Assembly (NCBI GenBank): GCA_963803845.1
Contig: CAWDNZ010000004.1
Location: 992,001 to 1,056,000, forward strand
Direction: 5' to 3'
Source: JABDIY01 sp963803845
GTDB lineage: Bacteria; Actinomycetota; Acidimicrobiia; Acidimicrobiales; SZUA-35
DNA: 64,000 nucleotides
The notes under the pieces are model-generated. The model did no database searches. It saw only the letters and a program-made list of their open reading frames with translations, and was not told the DNA's origin. Position 1 is the first letter of the stretch. Each line of letters starts with the position of its first letter. The translations under genes and the position numbers were made by a program. Of this stretch, positions 43,613 through 52,655 are shown in pieces.

Positions 43613-44854
43613 GTGAACGAGGTAGATGTGCTTGCAATCAACATCGATCGACTCGAACAACGTCTCGCCGATCTTGCCGCCATCGGTGCAATCGAGGGGA
43701 CCGAGGGCTGCGCCCGTCTAGCTCTGACCGACGAAGACAAGGACGGACGCGATCTGGTCATCACCCAGATGAGGGATCTCGGCCTCGCGGTAACCATCGA
43801 CGGGATCGGCAACGTGATCGCAACAATGGTGGGGCAGACCGATGGTCCGCCCGTGATGACGGGGAGTCATATCGACACCGTCCGCACGGGGGGCCGGTAT
43901 GACGGCAACCTTGGCGTGCTCGCCGGCCTCGAGGTGATCGAGGTGTTGAAGAGCGCCGGCATGGTTCCCAAACGGCCGATCGCCGTAGGATTCTTCACCG
44001 ACGAAGAAGGGGCCCGTTTCGCCCCAGACATGTTGGGCAGCTTGGTCTACGTTGGCGGCATGCCACTGGAAGAGGCGCTGGAGATCAGGGCGATCGACGG
44101 CGCCACCGTGGGTGAGGAACTCGTTCGCATCGGTTACGACGGGAGCGCCCCACTTCCCGGGCCCTCGCCGCATGCGTTTGTGGAGCTCCACATCGAACAG
44201 GGACCGGTCCTCGAGGTGGAGGGCGTCACGATCGGTGCTGTGACCGGGGTCCAAGGGATCAGCTGGACCGAGGTCACCGTGACCGGGCAGAGTAATCATG
44301 CGGGCACCACGCCCATGCACCTCCGGAAGGACCCCGGATTTGTGGCTGCGGCCTGTGCGCAATATGTCCGTGAACTTGTGCTGGACATCGGTCATCCGCA
44401 GGTGGGGACCGTAGGGCGGGTGGAGTTTCGGCCCAACCTCGTCAACGTGGTCCCGGCCAGCGCCAGCTTCACCGTCGACCTGCGAAATACCAACGAAGCC
44501 GTTCTGGCCCAGTCGGAACGACGGTTCGCTCAGTTCCTCGAGGCCACCGCTGCCGCCGAGGGCTGCACCGTCGAGACCAGAGAACTGGCCCGCTTCGAGC
44601 CCGTCGTGTTCGATCCCGAGGTTGTGAACCTCGTGGAGACAACAGCCAAGGATCTGGGGCACTCGGTCATGCGCATGCCCTCCGGTGCTGGCCACGATGC
44701 TCAGATGATGGCTCGCCTCTGTCCCACCGCCATGGTCTTCACCCAGAGCCGCGACGGGCTCAGCCACAATCCGCTCGAGTTCACCTCGCCGGCTGATCTC
44801 GAAGCGGGCGCCAATGTGCTTCTTCACACCATCCTCGCCCTCGCCAACTCCTGA
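43613..44854 (+). CDS. M20-family allantoate amidohydrolase/N-carbamoyl-L-amino acid hydrolase
   Basis: A 413-residue dinuclear zinc hydrolase of the HyuC/AllC/YgeY-type M20 family. Ligands are visible: TGSHIDTV, GRYDGNLGVL, FFTDEEGARF (catalytic and ligand Glu), ELHIEQGPVLE and LSHNPLEFT. It removes a carbamoyl or ureido group from an amide or ureido acid. The substrate may be allantoate or a ureido acid from purine breakdown. GTG 43613 abuts a GAGGAG, and GTG 43628 is an alternative. It leads the rightward catabolic run. Confidence 0.9.
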   Translation: MNEVDVLAINIDRLEQRLADLAAIGAIEGTEGCARLALTDEDKDGRDLVITQMRDLGLAVTIDGIGNVIATMVGQTDGPPVMTGSHIDTVRTGGRYDGNLGVLAGLEVIEVLKSAGMVPKRPIAVGFFTDEEGARFAPDMLGSLVYVGGMPLEEALEIRAIDGATVGEELVRIGYDGSAPLPGPSPHAFVELHIEQGPVLEVEGVTIGAVTGVQGISWTEVTVTGQSNHAGTTPMHLRKDPGFVAAACAQYVRELVLDIGHPQVGTVGRVEFRPNLVNVVPASASFTVDLRNTNEAVLAQSERRFAQFLEATAAAEGCTVETRELARFEPVVFDPEVVNLVETTAKDLGHSVMRMPSGAGHDAQMMARLCPTAMVFTQSRDGLSHNPLEFTSPADLEAGANVLLHTILALANS

Positions 44855-44868
44855 AAGTATGTGCCGAA

Positions 44869-46593
44869 ATGACCCAAGACAGCCTGAAATCAAATCATCC
44901 CGGGTTCCAGCCCTTTTCCAACACGGCGCCACTCACGCCAATGTCGCTGGGCCAACTGCTTGAACGGATCGACCACGAATGGCATAGTCGCAAGCGAGTT
45001 TTTGACCTACCGACGGCGCGATTCTGGCAAGCTGATCCCGCAGTAGATCTGGGGTTTGAGTTTCTTGGTCGGCCCTGCGCTACTCCGATCGGTCCAGCCG
45101 CCGGTCCGCACAGCCAGCTCGCAGAGAACATCGTCTTGAGCTGGCTCGGTGGTGCTCGGCTCTTCGAGCTCAAGACCGTGCAGATCCTGGATGAACTGGA
45201 AATCCAACGGCCCTGCATAGACATGCAGACCATCGGCTACAACATCGAGTGGAGCCAAGAACTGCTCGTGGAGCAGAGCCTCACCGAGTACGTGAAGGCG
45301 TGGATGCTGATCCACATTCTTTCGAAGTGGGAACCACTGACCGAGTTCATCGGCGCCGATCCGGGGCCGTTTGTCTTTGACATGAGCGTTGGCTACGACC
45401 TCGCGGGCATTTCTGATCCCAAGGTGGCCGCATTCATTCGAGGTATGAAGGATGCCAGCCACGAAATCGAGCGGCTGCGCCCGGAGTTGACCGGGCCCTG
45501 GGCCCAGTTCGCTGATCTGGACTTCCCAACGCAGATCTCCGACACCCTTACCCTGAGTACGTTCCATGGCTGCCCGCCCGATGAGATCGAGGGGATCACC
45601 AAACACCTCATCGATGAGCACGGGCTGGACGTGATCGTGAAACTCAACCCCACGTTGTTGGGGTTCGAGACGGTAGCCCAGATCGTTAACACCGAACTGG
45701 GGTACTCCGAGGTCAGTGTCAAGGAGAGCGCTTTTGCCGCGGACCTCCAGTTCGAGCGCGGGATTGAACTCATCAACGAGCTCTACACCTATGCCGCTGA
45801 GCGGGGCCGTCGCTTCGGGATCAAACTCACCAACACGCTGGTGGTCGACAACACCAAGGCGTGGATGCCCGAGGAGACAATGTACTTGAGCGGGCCGCCG
45901 TTGCATGTGGTGGCCATGACGTTGCTCACCAAGTTGAGGCCGCACCTGCCGCCCGAGCTCATGGTCAGTTTCAGCGCCGGGATCACCAAGGACAACCTGG
46001 TGGACAGCCTCGCCGTCGGAGTCAATCCTGCCACGGTGTGTTCCGATCTGTTGAAGCCGGGCGGCTACGGACGGCTTGTTCCGATGCTGAAGAAACTCAC
46101 CACGACCATCGCCGACGCAGGGTTCGCATCCCTCGCAGAGTGGAAAGCTTCAAACCCGCTGTCGGCCCAGGAATACTCCGACCGGATCCGGAGCAACGGC
46201 GAGTATCACTTCCAGGCCAACGAGAAGTTGCCGCGCGAAGTGGATCATACGCTGGAAACCTTCGGATGTGTGGCCTGCAACTTCTGCATTACCGTCTGCC
46301 CGAATGATGCATTCTTCAACATCACCAGCCCGCAGGACCACATCGAAGGGCGACAGCAGTATTTCGTGCTGGCCGAACTGTGCAACGAGTGCGGAAACTG
46401 CATGACGTTCTGCCCAGAAGACGGCGATCCTGCCCAGATCAAGCCCAAGCTCTACACCGATGCTGCCGTCTTCGCCGCCCGCGATGATCAGGGTTTCCTC
46501 ATCGCCGATGGCAGGATCGTCGATTCCCGTTCCAACGAGGCTGACGTTGCGACAGTGGCCGAACTACTGGAATCCGGGAGTCCACTCTCGTGA
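44869..46593 (+). CDS. Short YgfK-like Fe-S oxidoreductase
   Basis: This 574-residue protein resembles the N-terminal, dihydropyrimidine/dihydroorotate-dehydrogenase-like part of YgfK joined to a C-terminal double 4Fe-4S domain. The barrel part shows GRPCATPIGPAAGPHSQL, FELKTVQIL, STFHGCPPDEIEGI and VKLNPTLLG. Near the C-terminus are CVACNFCITVCPND and CNECGNCMTFCPEDGDP. E. coli YgfK has ~1030 residues including a GltD-like FAD/NAD(P) domain, which is missing here. It could reduce a purine-derived ring using low-potential electrons from another donor (inference). Its stop overlaps the D-carbamoylase start. Confidence 0.83.
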   Translation: MTQDSLKSNHPGFQPFSNTAPLTPMSLGQLLERIDHEWHSRKRVFDLPTARFWQADPAVDLGFEFLGRPCATPIGPAAGPHSQLAENIVLSWLGGARLFELKTVQILDELEIQRPCIDMQTIGYNIEWSQELLVEQSLTEYVKAWMLIHILSKWEPLTEFIGADPGPFVFDMSVGYDLAGISDPKVAAFIRGMKDASHEIERLRPELTGPWAQFADLDFPTQISDTLTLSTFHGCPPDEIEGITKHLIDEHGLDVIVKLNPTLLGFETVAQIVNTELGYSEVSVKESAFAADLQFERGIELINELYTYAAERGRRFGIKLTNTLVVDNTKAWMPEETMYLSGPPLHVVAMTLLTKLRPHLPPELMVSFSAGITKDNLVDSLAVGVNPATVCSDLLKPGGYGRLVPMLKKLTTTIADAGFASLAEWKASNPLSAQEYSDRIRSNGEYHFQANEKLPREVDHTLETFGCVACNFCITVCPNDAFFNITSPQDHIEGRQQYFVLAELCNECGNCMTFCPEDGDPAQIKPKLYTDAAVFAARDDQGFLIADGRIVDSRSNEADVATVAELLESGSPLS

Positions 46594-47513
46594 GTCGCCG
46601 GATAACGCTCGGGGCCGGCCAGCTCGGCCCCATCTCCAAGGACGAACCGCGGGGGTCGGTGGTGGAGCGGCTCATCGCACTTCTCCACCAGGCGCACCGC
46701 GCCGGAGTTGACCTGGTGGCGTTCCCGGAATTGGCCCTCACCACGTTCTTTCCGCGCTGGTACACCGAGGACCTCGCTGGGCATGACCACTACTACGAAT
46801 CCGAGATGCCAAACGCCGCAACGCAACCACTCTTCGACGAGGCAAAACGGTTGGAGATCGGCTTCAGTCTGGGGTACGCCGAGCTCACACCGGACGGTCA
46901 CCGCTACAACACCACGATCCTGGTTGAGCGCGACGGTTCGATCGTGGGTCGGTATCGGAAGGTGCACATTCCTGGGCATGAAGAAGACGAGGCGTTGCGA
47001 CCGTTCCAACACCTGGAACGCCGTTACTTCGAGGAATCCTCAGAAGGGTTCAACGTTCATCGCTGCTTCGACGGAATCGTTGGAATGGCAACATGTAACG
47101 ACCGTCGCTGGCCCGAGACCTACCGGGAGATGGGCCTCCAGGGGGTAGAGGTCATCCTCATCGGCTACAACACGCCCATTTTCTATGCGCCGGACCCCGG
47201 CCAGAACGCATTGGCGGGCTTCCACAACCAGTTGGTGATGCAGGCGGGCGCCTACCAGAACGGAACGTGGGTGATCGGCGTCGCCAAGGGCGGCATCGAG
47301 GAAGGTGTCGAAAGCCTTGCCCAGAGCTCCATCATCGCTCCCAGCGGTCAGGTGGTGGCCCAAACGGTCAGCAACGGAGATGAACTCGTCAGCGTTATCG
47401 CCGACCTCGACTGGTGCGCAAACTACAAGGAAACCCTCTTCAACTTCGCTCGCTATCGCCGGCCCGAGGCCTACCAACGAATCAGCAATCAGAAAGGTGT
47501 GATGCTGCCATGA
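46590..47513 (+). CDS. N-carbamoyl-D-amino acid hydrolase-type nitrilase
   Basis: A 307-residue nitrilase-superfamily amidase. The catalytic triad is clear: Glu47 (VAFPELALT), Lys124 (RYRKVHIPGH) and Cys169 (MATCNDRRWPE). The block FQHLERRYFEESSEGF and GLQGVEVILIGYNTP match D-carbamoylases specifically and distinguish it from other nitrilases. It would hydrolyse an N-carbamoyl amino acid to the amino acid, CO2 and NH3. GTG 46590 overlaps the previous stop and the gene's own stop overlaps xdhD-like (ATGA). Confidence 0.88.
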   Translation: MSRRITLGAGQLGPISKDEPRGSVVERLIALLHQAHRAGVDLVAFPELALTTFFPRWYTEDLAGHDHYYESEMPNAATQPLFDEAKRLEIGFSLGYAELTPDGHRYNTTILVERDGSIVGRYRKVHIPGHEEDEALRPFQHLERRYFEESSEGFNVHRCFDGIVGMATCNDRRWPETYREMGLQGVEVILIGYNTPIFYAPDPGQNALAGFHNQLVMQAGAYQNGTWVIGVAKGGIEEGVESLAQSSIIAPSGQVVAQTVSNGDELVSVIADLDWCANYKETLFNFARYRRPEAYQRISNQKGVMLP

Positions 47514-50131
47514 GCATCGACTTCAATCTCAACGGCACGGCGGTGACGCTGGCCGATCACCATGAGCACCTTTTGACTGGTCTCCGTGACGGGTTGAACG
47601 TGTTGTCCCCCAAGGACGGCTGCTCGCCGTCTGGTCAGTGCGGGGCCTGCACGGTGATCGTGGATGGCAAAGCCCGGGTGGCCTGCCAGACGAGCATGGA
47701 AAAGACCGCCGGTGCCGAGGTTCTCACCCTGGAGGGCCTCACCGACGAGGAGAAGAAGCGTTACGGCGATGCGTTCGCCGCCTTTGGCGCGCTGCAGTGC
47801 GGGTTTTGCACCCCAGGCATCATCATGCGCGTGAAGTCGATGATCGACAAGAAGGGCAGTGAGCTCACCCGTGAAGGCGCCGCCCGTTTGATGGGCGGGA
47901 ATCTCTGCCGCTGCACGGGCTACACCAAGATTCTGGATGCGGTGGAAGCGTTGGCCAAGGGTGAGGTCCCCGAGCCGCAGTCTCCCAAGGGGGTTGGCTC
48001 GCGCGGCATCAAGTATGAGGCGGTCCCGCTCTCGCTCGGCGCCCGTCCCTTTATCGATGACCTGCGGCCCGATGATCTCTTGCACGGAGCCGTGCACCTG
48101 GCCGCCCACGCGCGCGCCGACATCATGGCGATCGATACCTCCGCCGCTGAGGCCATGCCGGGCGTCGTAGCCGTTTTCACCGGCGCCGATGTTCCTGGCG
48201 AAATCCACAACGGGATCATCCACAAGGATTGGCCAATCTTCATTCCGGTTGGCGGGCGCACCAGCTACCTGGGTGACATCCTCGCCCTCGTGGTGGCCGA
48301 GACCCGAGCGATCGCCCGTGAGGCGGCCACCCTCGTGACGGTGGAGTACGTGGTTCATCCCCCCATGACAGATCCGGCGGCCGCAGTGGCCTCCACGGAG
48401 AATGCGGTGTGGGGGTTGGATGGCAACGTCCTTTCCACCTCGACCTATGTCCGCGGCGATGTAGACGTCGGCTTGGCCAACTCTGTTCACACGATCACCG
48501 AGACCTTCCAAACCCAACGCATCGACCATGCGTTCATCGAGCCCGAATCAACCTTGGCCATTCCTGTGCCGGCCGGCTCGCCGCTACCGGTTACCGCTGG
48601 TGCTCAGGATGCCGCCGACTTCGATCGGCTCATGGTCTATTCGGGCGGCCAAGGTATCTGGGACGATCGTGACGACATCGCCCGCATCCTCGCGGTGCCA
48701 ACCGAAACCATCGTCACCGAGCTCATCAGCAACGGTGGTGCGTTCGGCGGCAAGGAAGATATGAGCAATCAGGGCCAGACCGCTCTTGCCGCCTGGCTGC
48801 TTCAACGTCCCGTTCGGACCACGTTCAGTCGAGAAGAGTCCTTTCTGGTGCACACCAAACGACACCCGATCAGGATGACCTACGAAGTCGGCTGCGATGC
48901 CGATGGCAAGCTGACCGCACTTCGCGTTCGCATGCTCGGCGACTCCGGCCCGTACGCATCGGTCGGTATGAAGGTTCTCGAGCGGGCCGCCGGCCATGCG
49001 TCGGGCCCCTACGTTCTGCCCAATATCGACGTGGAAGCGGTGGCCGCCAGGACCAACAACTCCGTGTGTGGGGCCTTCCGCGGTTTCGGCGCCAATCAGG
49101 CTCAGTTCGCCATGGAAGGGGTGATGGACCGGTTGGCGGAAAAAGTGGGTATCAGCGGTTGGGAAATGCGCAATCGCAATGTCATCTCGCCCGGGGTTGT
49201 CTGGGGACCCGGCCAAACGATGGACGACGGCTGTTTGGGCGCCCAAGCCTGTCTGGATGCCATCAAACCCGCTTACGACGCCGCCGTTGCCAACGGGAAG
49301 TCGGTTGGGTTGGGCCTCGGACTGAAGAACTCCGGCCTCGGCAACGGTTTCAAAGAACTCGCTCGAGCGGTCGTTCATTTCCGGGAAGATGGCAAGGTTG
49401 AGGTCCGGCACTGTTGGACCGAAATGGGCCAGGGCGTTCACACGGTCGCCCAGCAGGTGGCGATAGAGGAACTGGGAATCTCGGCCGACCAGATCGAGGT
49501 AATCGTTGACACCACCCGTGAGCTGGGCGCCGGGCAAACCACCGGGAGCAGGGGAACTCTCATGGGTGCCGGGTCCGTAGCTGACGCATGCCAGAAGGCG
49601 ATGGCGGACGGCTGCAAGGTTGGCGTGGATTATGAGGGTGAGTACCGGGTGGACTGGACCAACTCGCTGAGCGAAGGACTTTCCAATCCGATCATTCACT
49701 CCACGTTCGGGTACGCCGCCCAGTTGGTGATCATGAGTGACGGCCTGGTGGAGAAGGTCGTTGCTGCTCACGATGTCGGTAGAGCGGTGAATCCCCTTTT
49801 GTGCGAAGGTCAAGTGGAGGGAGCTGTCCACATGGGGCTCGGTTATGCCCTCAGTGAAGGGTTTCCCTGCGACGCCGATGGTTTGCCGTTGAACACCACA
49901 CTGCGAAGTCTCGACATCATCCGCCCCAAGGACATGCCCGAGGTGGAGACGATTCTCGTGGAGTCGCCAGAGCCCAACTCGCCCTATGGCATCAAGGGCG
50001 TAGGAGAGATCGGTTTGGTTCCCACCGCTGGTGCGGTTGCTGCGGCGATGCATGCCGAAGACGGCGTATGGCGCAACGAACTGCCAATGATCAACGAGGC
50101 CAACCGAGAAAGGGTCAGCGCATGGACATAA
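47510..50131 (+). CDS. XdhD-like molybdenum hydroxylase (Fe-S plus Mo domains)
   Basis: The 873-residue protein joins an N-terminal two-cluster [2Fe-2S] domain (Cys38, 44, 47, 59 and Cys97, 100, 133, 135) directly to a large molybdopterin domain, without an FAD domain. Mo-domain landmarks are SNGGAFGGKED, CGAFRGFGANQAQFAMEG, WTEMGQGVHT and the catalytic Glu in KGVGEIGLVP. This architecture and size match XdhD, the family annotated as selenium-dependent xanthine dehydrogenase. No Sec codon is needed, since the selenium is a cofactor ligand. Whether this organism makes that cofactor cannot be seen here. It overlaps both neighbours. Confidence 0.87.
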   Translation: MSIDFNLNGTAVTLADHHEHLLTGLRDGLNVLSPKDGCSPSGQCGACTVIVDGKARVACQTSMEKTAGAEVLTLEGLTDEEKKRYGDAFAAFGALQCGFCTPGIIMRVKSMIDKKGSELTREGAARLMGGNLCRCTGYTKILDAVEALAKGEVPEPQSPKGVGSRGIKYEAVPLSLGARPFIDDLRPDDLLHGAVHLAAHARADIMAIDTSAAEAMPGVVAVFTGADVPGEIHNGIIHKDWPIFIPVGGRTSYLGDILALVVAETRAIAREAATLVTVEYVVHPPMTDPAAAVASTENAVWGLDGNVLSTSTYVRGDVDVGLANSVHTITETFQTQRIDHAFIEPESTLAIPVPAGSPLPVTAGAQDAADFDRLMVYSGGQGIWDDRDDIARILAVPTETIVTELISNGGAFGGKEDMSNQGQTALAAWLLQRPVRTTFSREESFLVHTKRHPIRMTYEVGCDADGKLTALRVRMLGDSGPYASVGMKVLERAAGHASGPYVLPNIDVEAVAARTNNSVCGAFRGFGANQAQFAMEGVMDRLAEKVGISGWEMRNRNVISPGVVWGPGQTMDDGCLGAQACLDAIKPAYDAAVANGKSVGLGLGLKNSGLGNGFKELARAVVHFREDGKVEVRHCWTEMGQGVHTVAQQVAIEELGISADQIEVIVDTTRELGAGQTTGSRGTLMGAGSVADACQKAMADGCKVGVDYEGEYRVDWTNSLSEGLSNPIIHSTFGYAAQLVIMSDGLVEKVVAAHDVGRAVNPLLCEGQVEGAVHMGLGYALSEGFPCDADGLPLNTTLRSLDIIRPKDMPEVETILVESPEPNSPYGIKGVGEIGLVPTAGAVAAAMHAEDGVWRNELPMINEANRERVSAWT

Positions 50132-51135
50132 CACCGGGGCTCGTTTGCAGCCATCACCACTTGTACTCGGCTCTCGCCAGAGGAATGCCGGCGCCGCCCA
50201 AGACTCCCACGGAGTTTCTGGAGATTCTGGAACAGATCTGGTGGCGTTTGGATTGCGCTCTCGATGAAGAAACCATCTATTGGTCGGCAAAACTCGGCGC
50301 CTTGGAGGCCCTGTCTCGAGGCTGTACATCGATCGTGGACCATCACGAGTCTCCCAATGCAATCGATGGTTCCCTCAGCCTCATCGCCGATGCCTGTGCC
50401 GAAGTGGGTGTGCGGGTGAACTGTGCCTATGGCGTCACCGACCGTCATGGCGCCGCGGGGGCGGCCGCTGGTTTGGCAGAGAATGAACGGTTCCTCTCCG
50501 CGCGCGGGCGGGGCATGGTGGGGCTCCATGCGGCGTTTACTTGTGAGCCGGACACCATCGCCGCAGCTGCAGAGATGGCTGCGCGCCATCACGTTGGCGT
50601 GCACGTGCACGTTGCTGAGGGTCCCGCCGACACATGGCAGTTGCTACAGGGGCACACCGCCCCCAACTGGTGGCTGGTTCACGGGGTGCACCTGCCTACC
50701 GAGCATGGACTCCAGGGAACGATCGTCCACAACGCCCGCTCCAACATGAACAACGCCGTTGGTTACGGCGCCCCCATGCGTTTCTCCAATCCGGTGGCGT
50801 TGGGAACCGATGGGATCGGTGCCGACATGTTGGATGAGTTCCGTGTGGCGTTTGTCCGAGCCCGCGAGTACGACGTCACCACCACGCCTGACCTGATCTG
50901 GAACTGGCTCCAAAAGGGCTATGACCTTTTCCCGGAAGCGTTGAACGATCGCGTGGTCTGGGACTATGACCCTATGGATCCGTGGCGCCTCGCTTACAGC
51001 CCGGGGGTGTCGCCAGTCAGCGTCGAGGTCGATGGCGTGGTGCTCTTCGAAAACGGCACCACCACTCACGTCGACGCCGCCGAGATCCGCACGAAGTCCG
51101 CCGAAGCCGCCCAGAAACTCTGGGCAAAACTGTGA
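50122..51135 (+). CDS. N-terminally short SsnA-like amidohydrolase
   Basis: A 337-residue protein whose sequence follows SsnA closely: TPGLVCSHHHLYSALARG (His11, His13), IWWRLDCALDEETIYW, GCTSIVDHHESP, HVHVAEG, HNARSNMNNAVGY and LGTDGIGADM (catalytic Asp). SsnA is ~440 residues. Here the first ~57 residues, part of the flanking beta domain, are missing and the C-terminal region is abbreviated. All metal ligands are kept, so it is probably active and not a pseudogene. ATG 50122 overlaps the xdhD-like stop by 10 bases, so no room exists for a longer N-terminus in this frame. It probably hydrolyses a purine-derived ring. Confidence 0.83.
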   Translation: MDITPGLVCSHHHLYSALARGMPAPPKTPTEFLEILEQIWWRLDCALDEETIYWSAKLGALEALSRGCTSIVDHHESPNAIDGSLSLIADACAEVGVRVNCAYGVTDRHGAAGAAAGLAENERFLSARGRGMVGLHAAFTCEPDTIAAAAEMAARHHVGVHVHVAEGPADTWQLLQGHTAPNWWLVHGVHLPTEHGLQGTIVHNARSNMNNAVGYGAPMRFSNPVALGTDGIGADMLDEFRVAFVRAREYDVTTTPDLIWNWLQKGYDLFPEALNDRVVWDYDPMDPWRLAYSPGVSPVSVEVDGVVLFENGTTTHVDAAEIRTKSAEAAQKLWAKL

Positions 51136-51143
51136 GAGAGACT

Positions 51144-52640
51144 ATGAAAGAACTAGCGATATTTGGTGAGTTTGCTGAAGGCGGGGAGACGGCATATGAG
51201 AATGCCCGAATACGCTTCAAGGAGCAGAACATCACGCTGCCAACGTTTGCGCAGCTACGCGATCCGTCCACGATCCCGGCCGACGTGAAAGAGAAGCTGA
51301 AATCGGTCGACAAGGATGCTGCGGACCCACTGAACCTGTTCCGAGTGCACTGGTACAACGAGCATGCCGACGAAGAGGGACTCAACTACCCCGGGCTCGT
51401 TGACGTTCCCACTCACATCGAGCTCCCGAAGGAACTCACCGGTGTCGACGCCCGGATCGTGCTCATGTTCGGTAATCGCTTCCCGATGATCAGAGCGCAC
51501 AAGGTTTTGGCCGCCTATTCCTGTCTTGTTGCGCGGCTCGTGACCGGCCGATTCGACCCCACCACCCAACGAGCGATCTGGCCAAGCACCGGCAACTACG
51601 CCCGCGGTGGAATCGCCATCAGTCGGCTCATGAACTGCCGCGGCGTTGCCATTCTGCCTGAGGGGATGAGCAAGGCTCGCTTCGATTGGTTGAACAAGTG
51701 GACGCTGAATCCTGAAGAGGATGTGATCAAAACGTTCGGGACCGAAAGCAACGTGAAGGAAATCTACGACGAATGCAATCGACTCGAACAGGATCCCGAA
51801 AACGTGATCTTGAACCAGTTCAGCGAGTTCAGCAACCACATGGGCCACTACGCCGTTACGGGACCGGCGCTGGAGGCCGTCTTCAACCACGTCACGGCCG
51901 ACCGCCCCGGCACGTTGGCCGCATTCACCAGTGCCACCGGTTCGGCTGGCACCATTGGTGCGGGCGACTATCTCAAAGACAGCTTCGGGTCCAAGATCGT
52001 TGCAGTGGAAGCCTTGGAATGTCCCACCATGCTCTACAACGGTTTCGGCGAGCACAACATCCAAGGGATTGGCGACAAGCATGTCCCCTTGATTCACAAC
52101 GTCACCAACACCGACCTCGTTGTGGCCATCAGCGATCGGAGCACAGATTCTCTGGACCTGCTGTTCAACTCTCCGGCCGGGAAACGACTACTCGTGGAGC
52201 GGGGGATGGCCCCGGAGTTGGTGGAAATGCTGGTGGACATGGGCTATTCGTCGATCGCCAACATGCTGGCATCCATCACCGCGGCGAAGGTATGGGGCCT
52301 GGGAGCTGACGACGTTGTACTCACCGTGGCCACCGACGGCAGCGATCTTTACGATGCCGAGCGCGAGGAGTTCATCGCTCGCAATTTCCCGGGCGGCTTC
52401 GACGATGTTGAGGCCGACAAGGTATTCATCGATCACATGGAGACCGTCAGCACAGAGCACACGTTGGAGATGAACGAAACAAATCGCAATCGCGTCTTCA
52501 ATCTGGGGTATTACACCTGGGTTGAGCAGCAAGGGATTGGAATTCCTGACTTCGAGCGGCGCCGCAGCCAGGATTTCTGGAAGAGCCTCCGACCCCTCAC
52601 CGACCGCTGGGACGAGATGATCAAAGAATTTAATGCCTAG
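51144..52640 (+). CDS. Fold-type II PLP-dependent enzyme (large)
   Basis: A 498-residue enzyme with the fold of tryptophan synthase beta/cysteine synthase. The candidate PLP lysine is in MIRAHKVLAAYSC, the phosphate-binding region in PSTGNYARGGIAIS and a second glycine-rich loop in TSATGSAGTIGAGD. Residues ~1-90 and the C-terminal ~100 are extra to small family members. It is not the carbamoyltransferase YgeW or a standard diaminopropionate ammonia-lyase, but occupies a comparable place in the locus. By fold it would perform alpha,beta-elimination or replacement on an amino acid. ATG 51144 has GAGAG nearby. Confidence 0.82.
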   Translation: MKELAIFGEFAEGGETAYENARIRFKEQNITLPTFAQLRDPSTIPADVKEKLKSVDKDAADPLNLFRVHWYNEHADEEGLNYPGLVDVPTHIELPKELTGVDARIVLMFGNRFPMIRAHKVLAAYSCLVARLVTGRFDPTTQRAIWPSTGNYARGGIAISRLMNCRGVAILPEGMSKARFDWLNKWTLNPEEDVIKTFGTESNVKEIYDECNRLEQDPENVILNQFSEFSNHMGHYAVTGPALEAVFNHVTADRPGTLAAFTSATGSAGTIGAGDYLKDSFGSKIVAVEALECPTMLYNGFGEHNIQGIGDKHVPLIHNVTNTDLVVAISDRSTDSLDLLFNSPAGKRLLVERGMAPELVEMLVDMGYSSIANMLASITAAKVWGLGADDVVLTVATDGSDLYDAEREEFIARNFPGGFDDVEADKVFIDHMETVSTEHTLEMNETNRNRVFNLGYYTWVEQQGIGIPDFERRRSQDFWKSLRPLTDRWDEMIKEFNA

Positions 52641-52655
52641 CTTCTGGAGCTTCTC

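Noticed and set aside
43472..43660. N-terminal extension of the 8-oxoguanine deaminase
   Set aside because: It would encode the operator region and overlap the divergent gene; family similarity begins at ATG 43471.
50122..51135. Calling the SsnA-like gene a pseudogene
   Set aside because: All metal ligands and the operon overlaps are intact, with no frameshift or stop.
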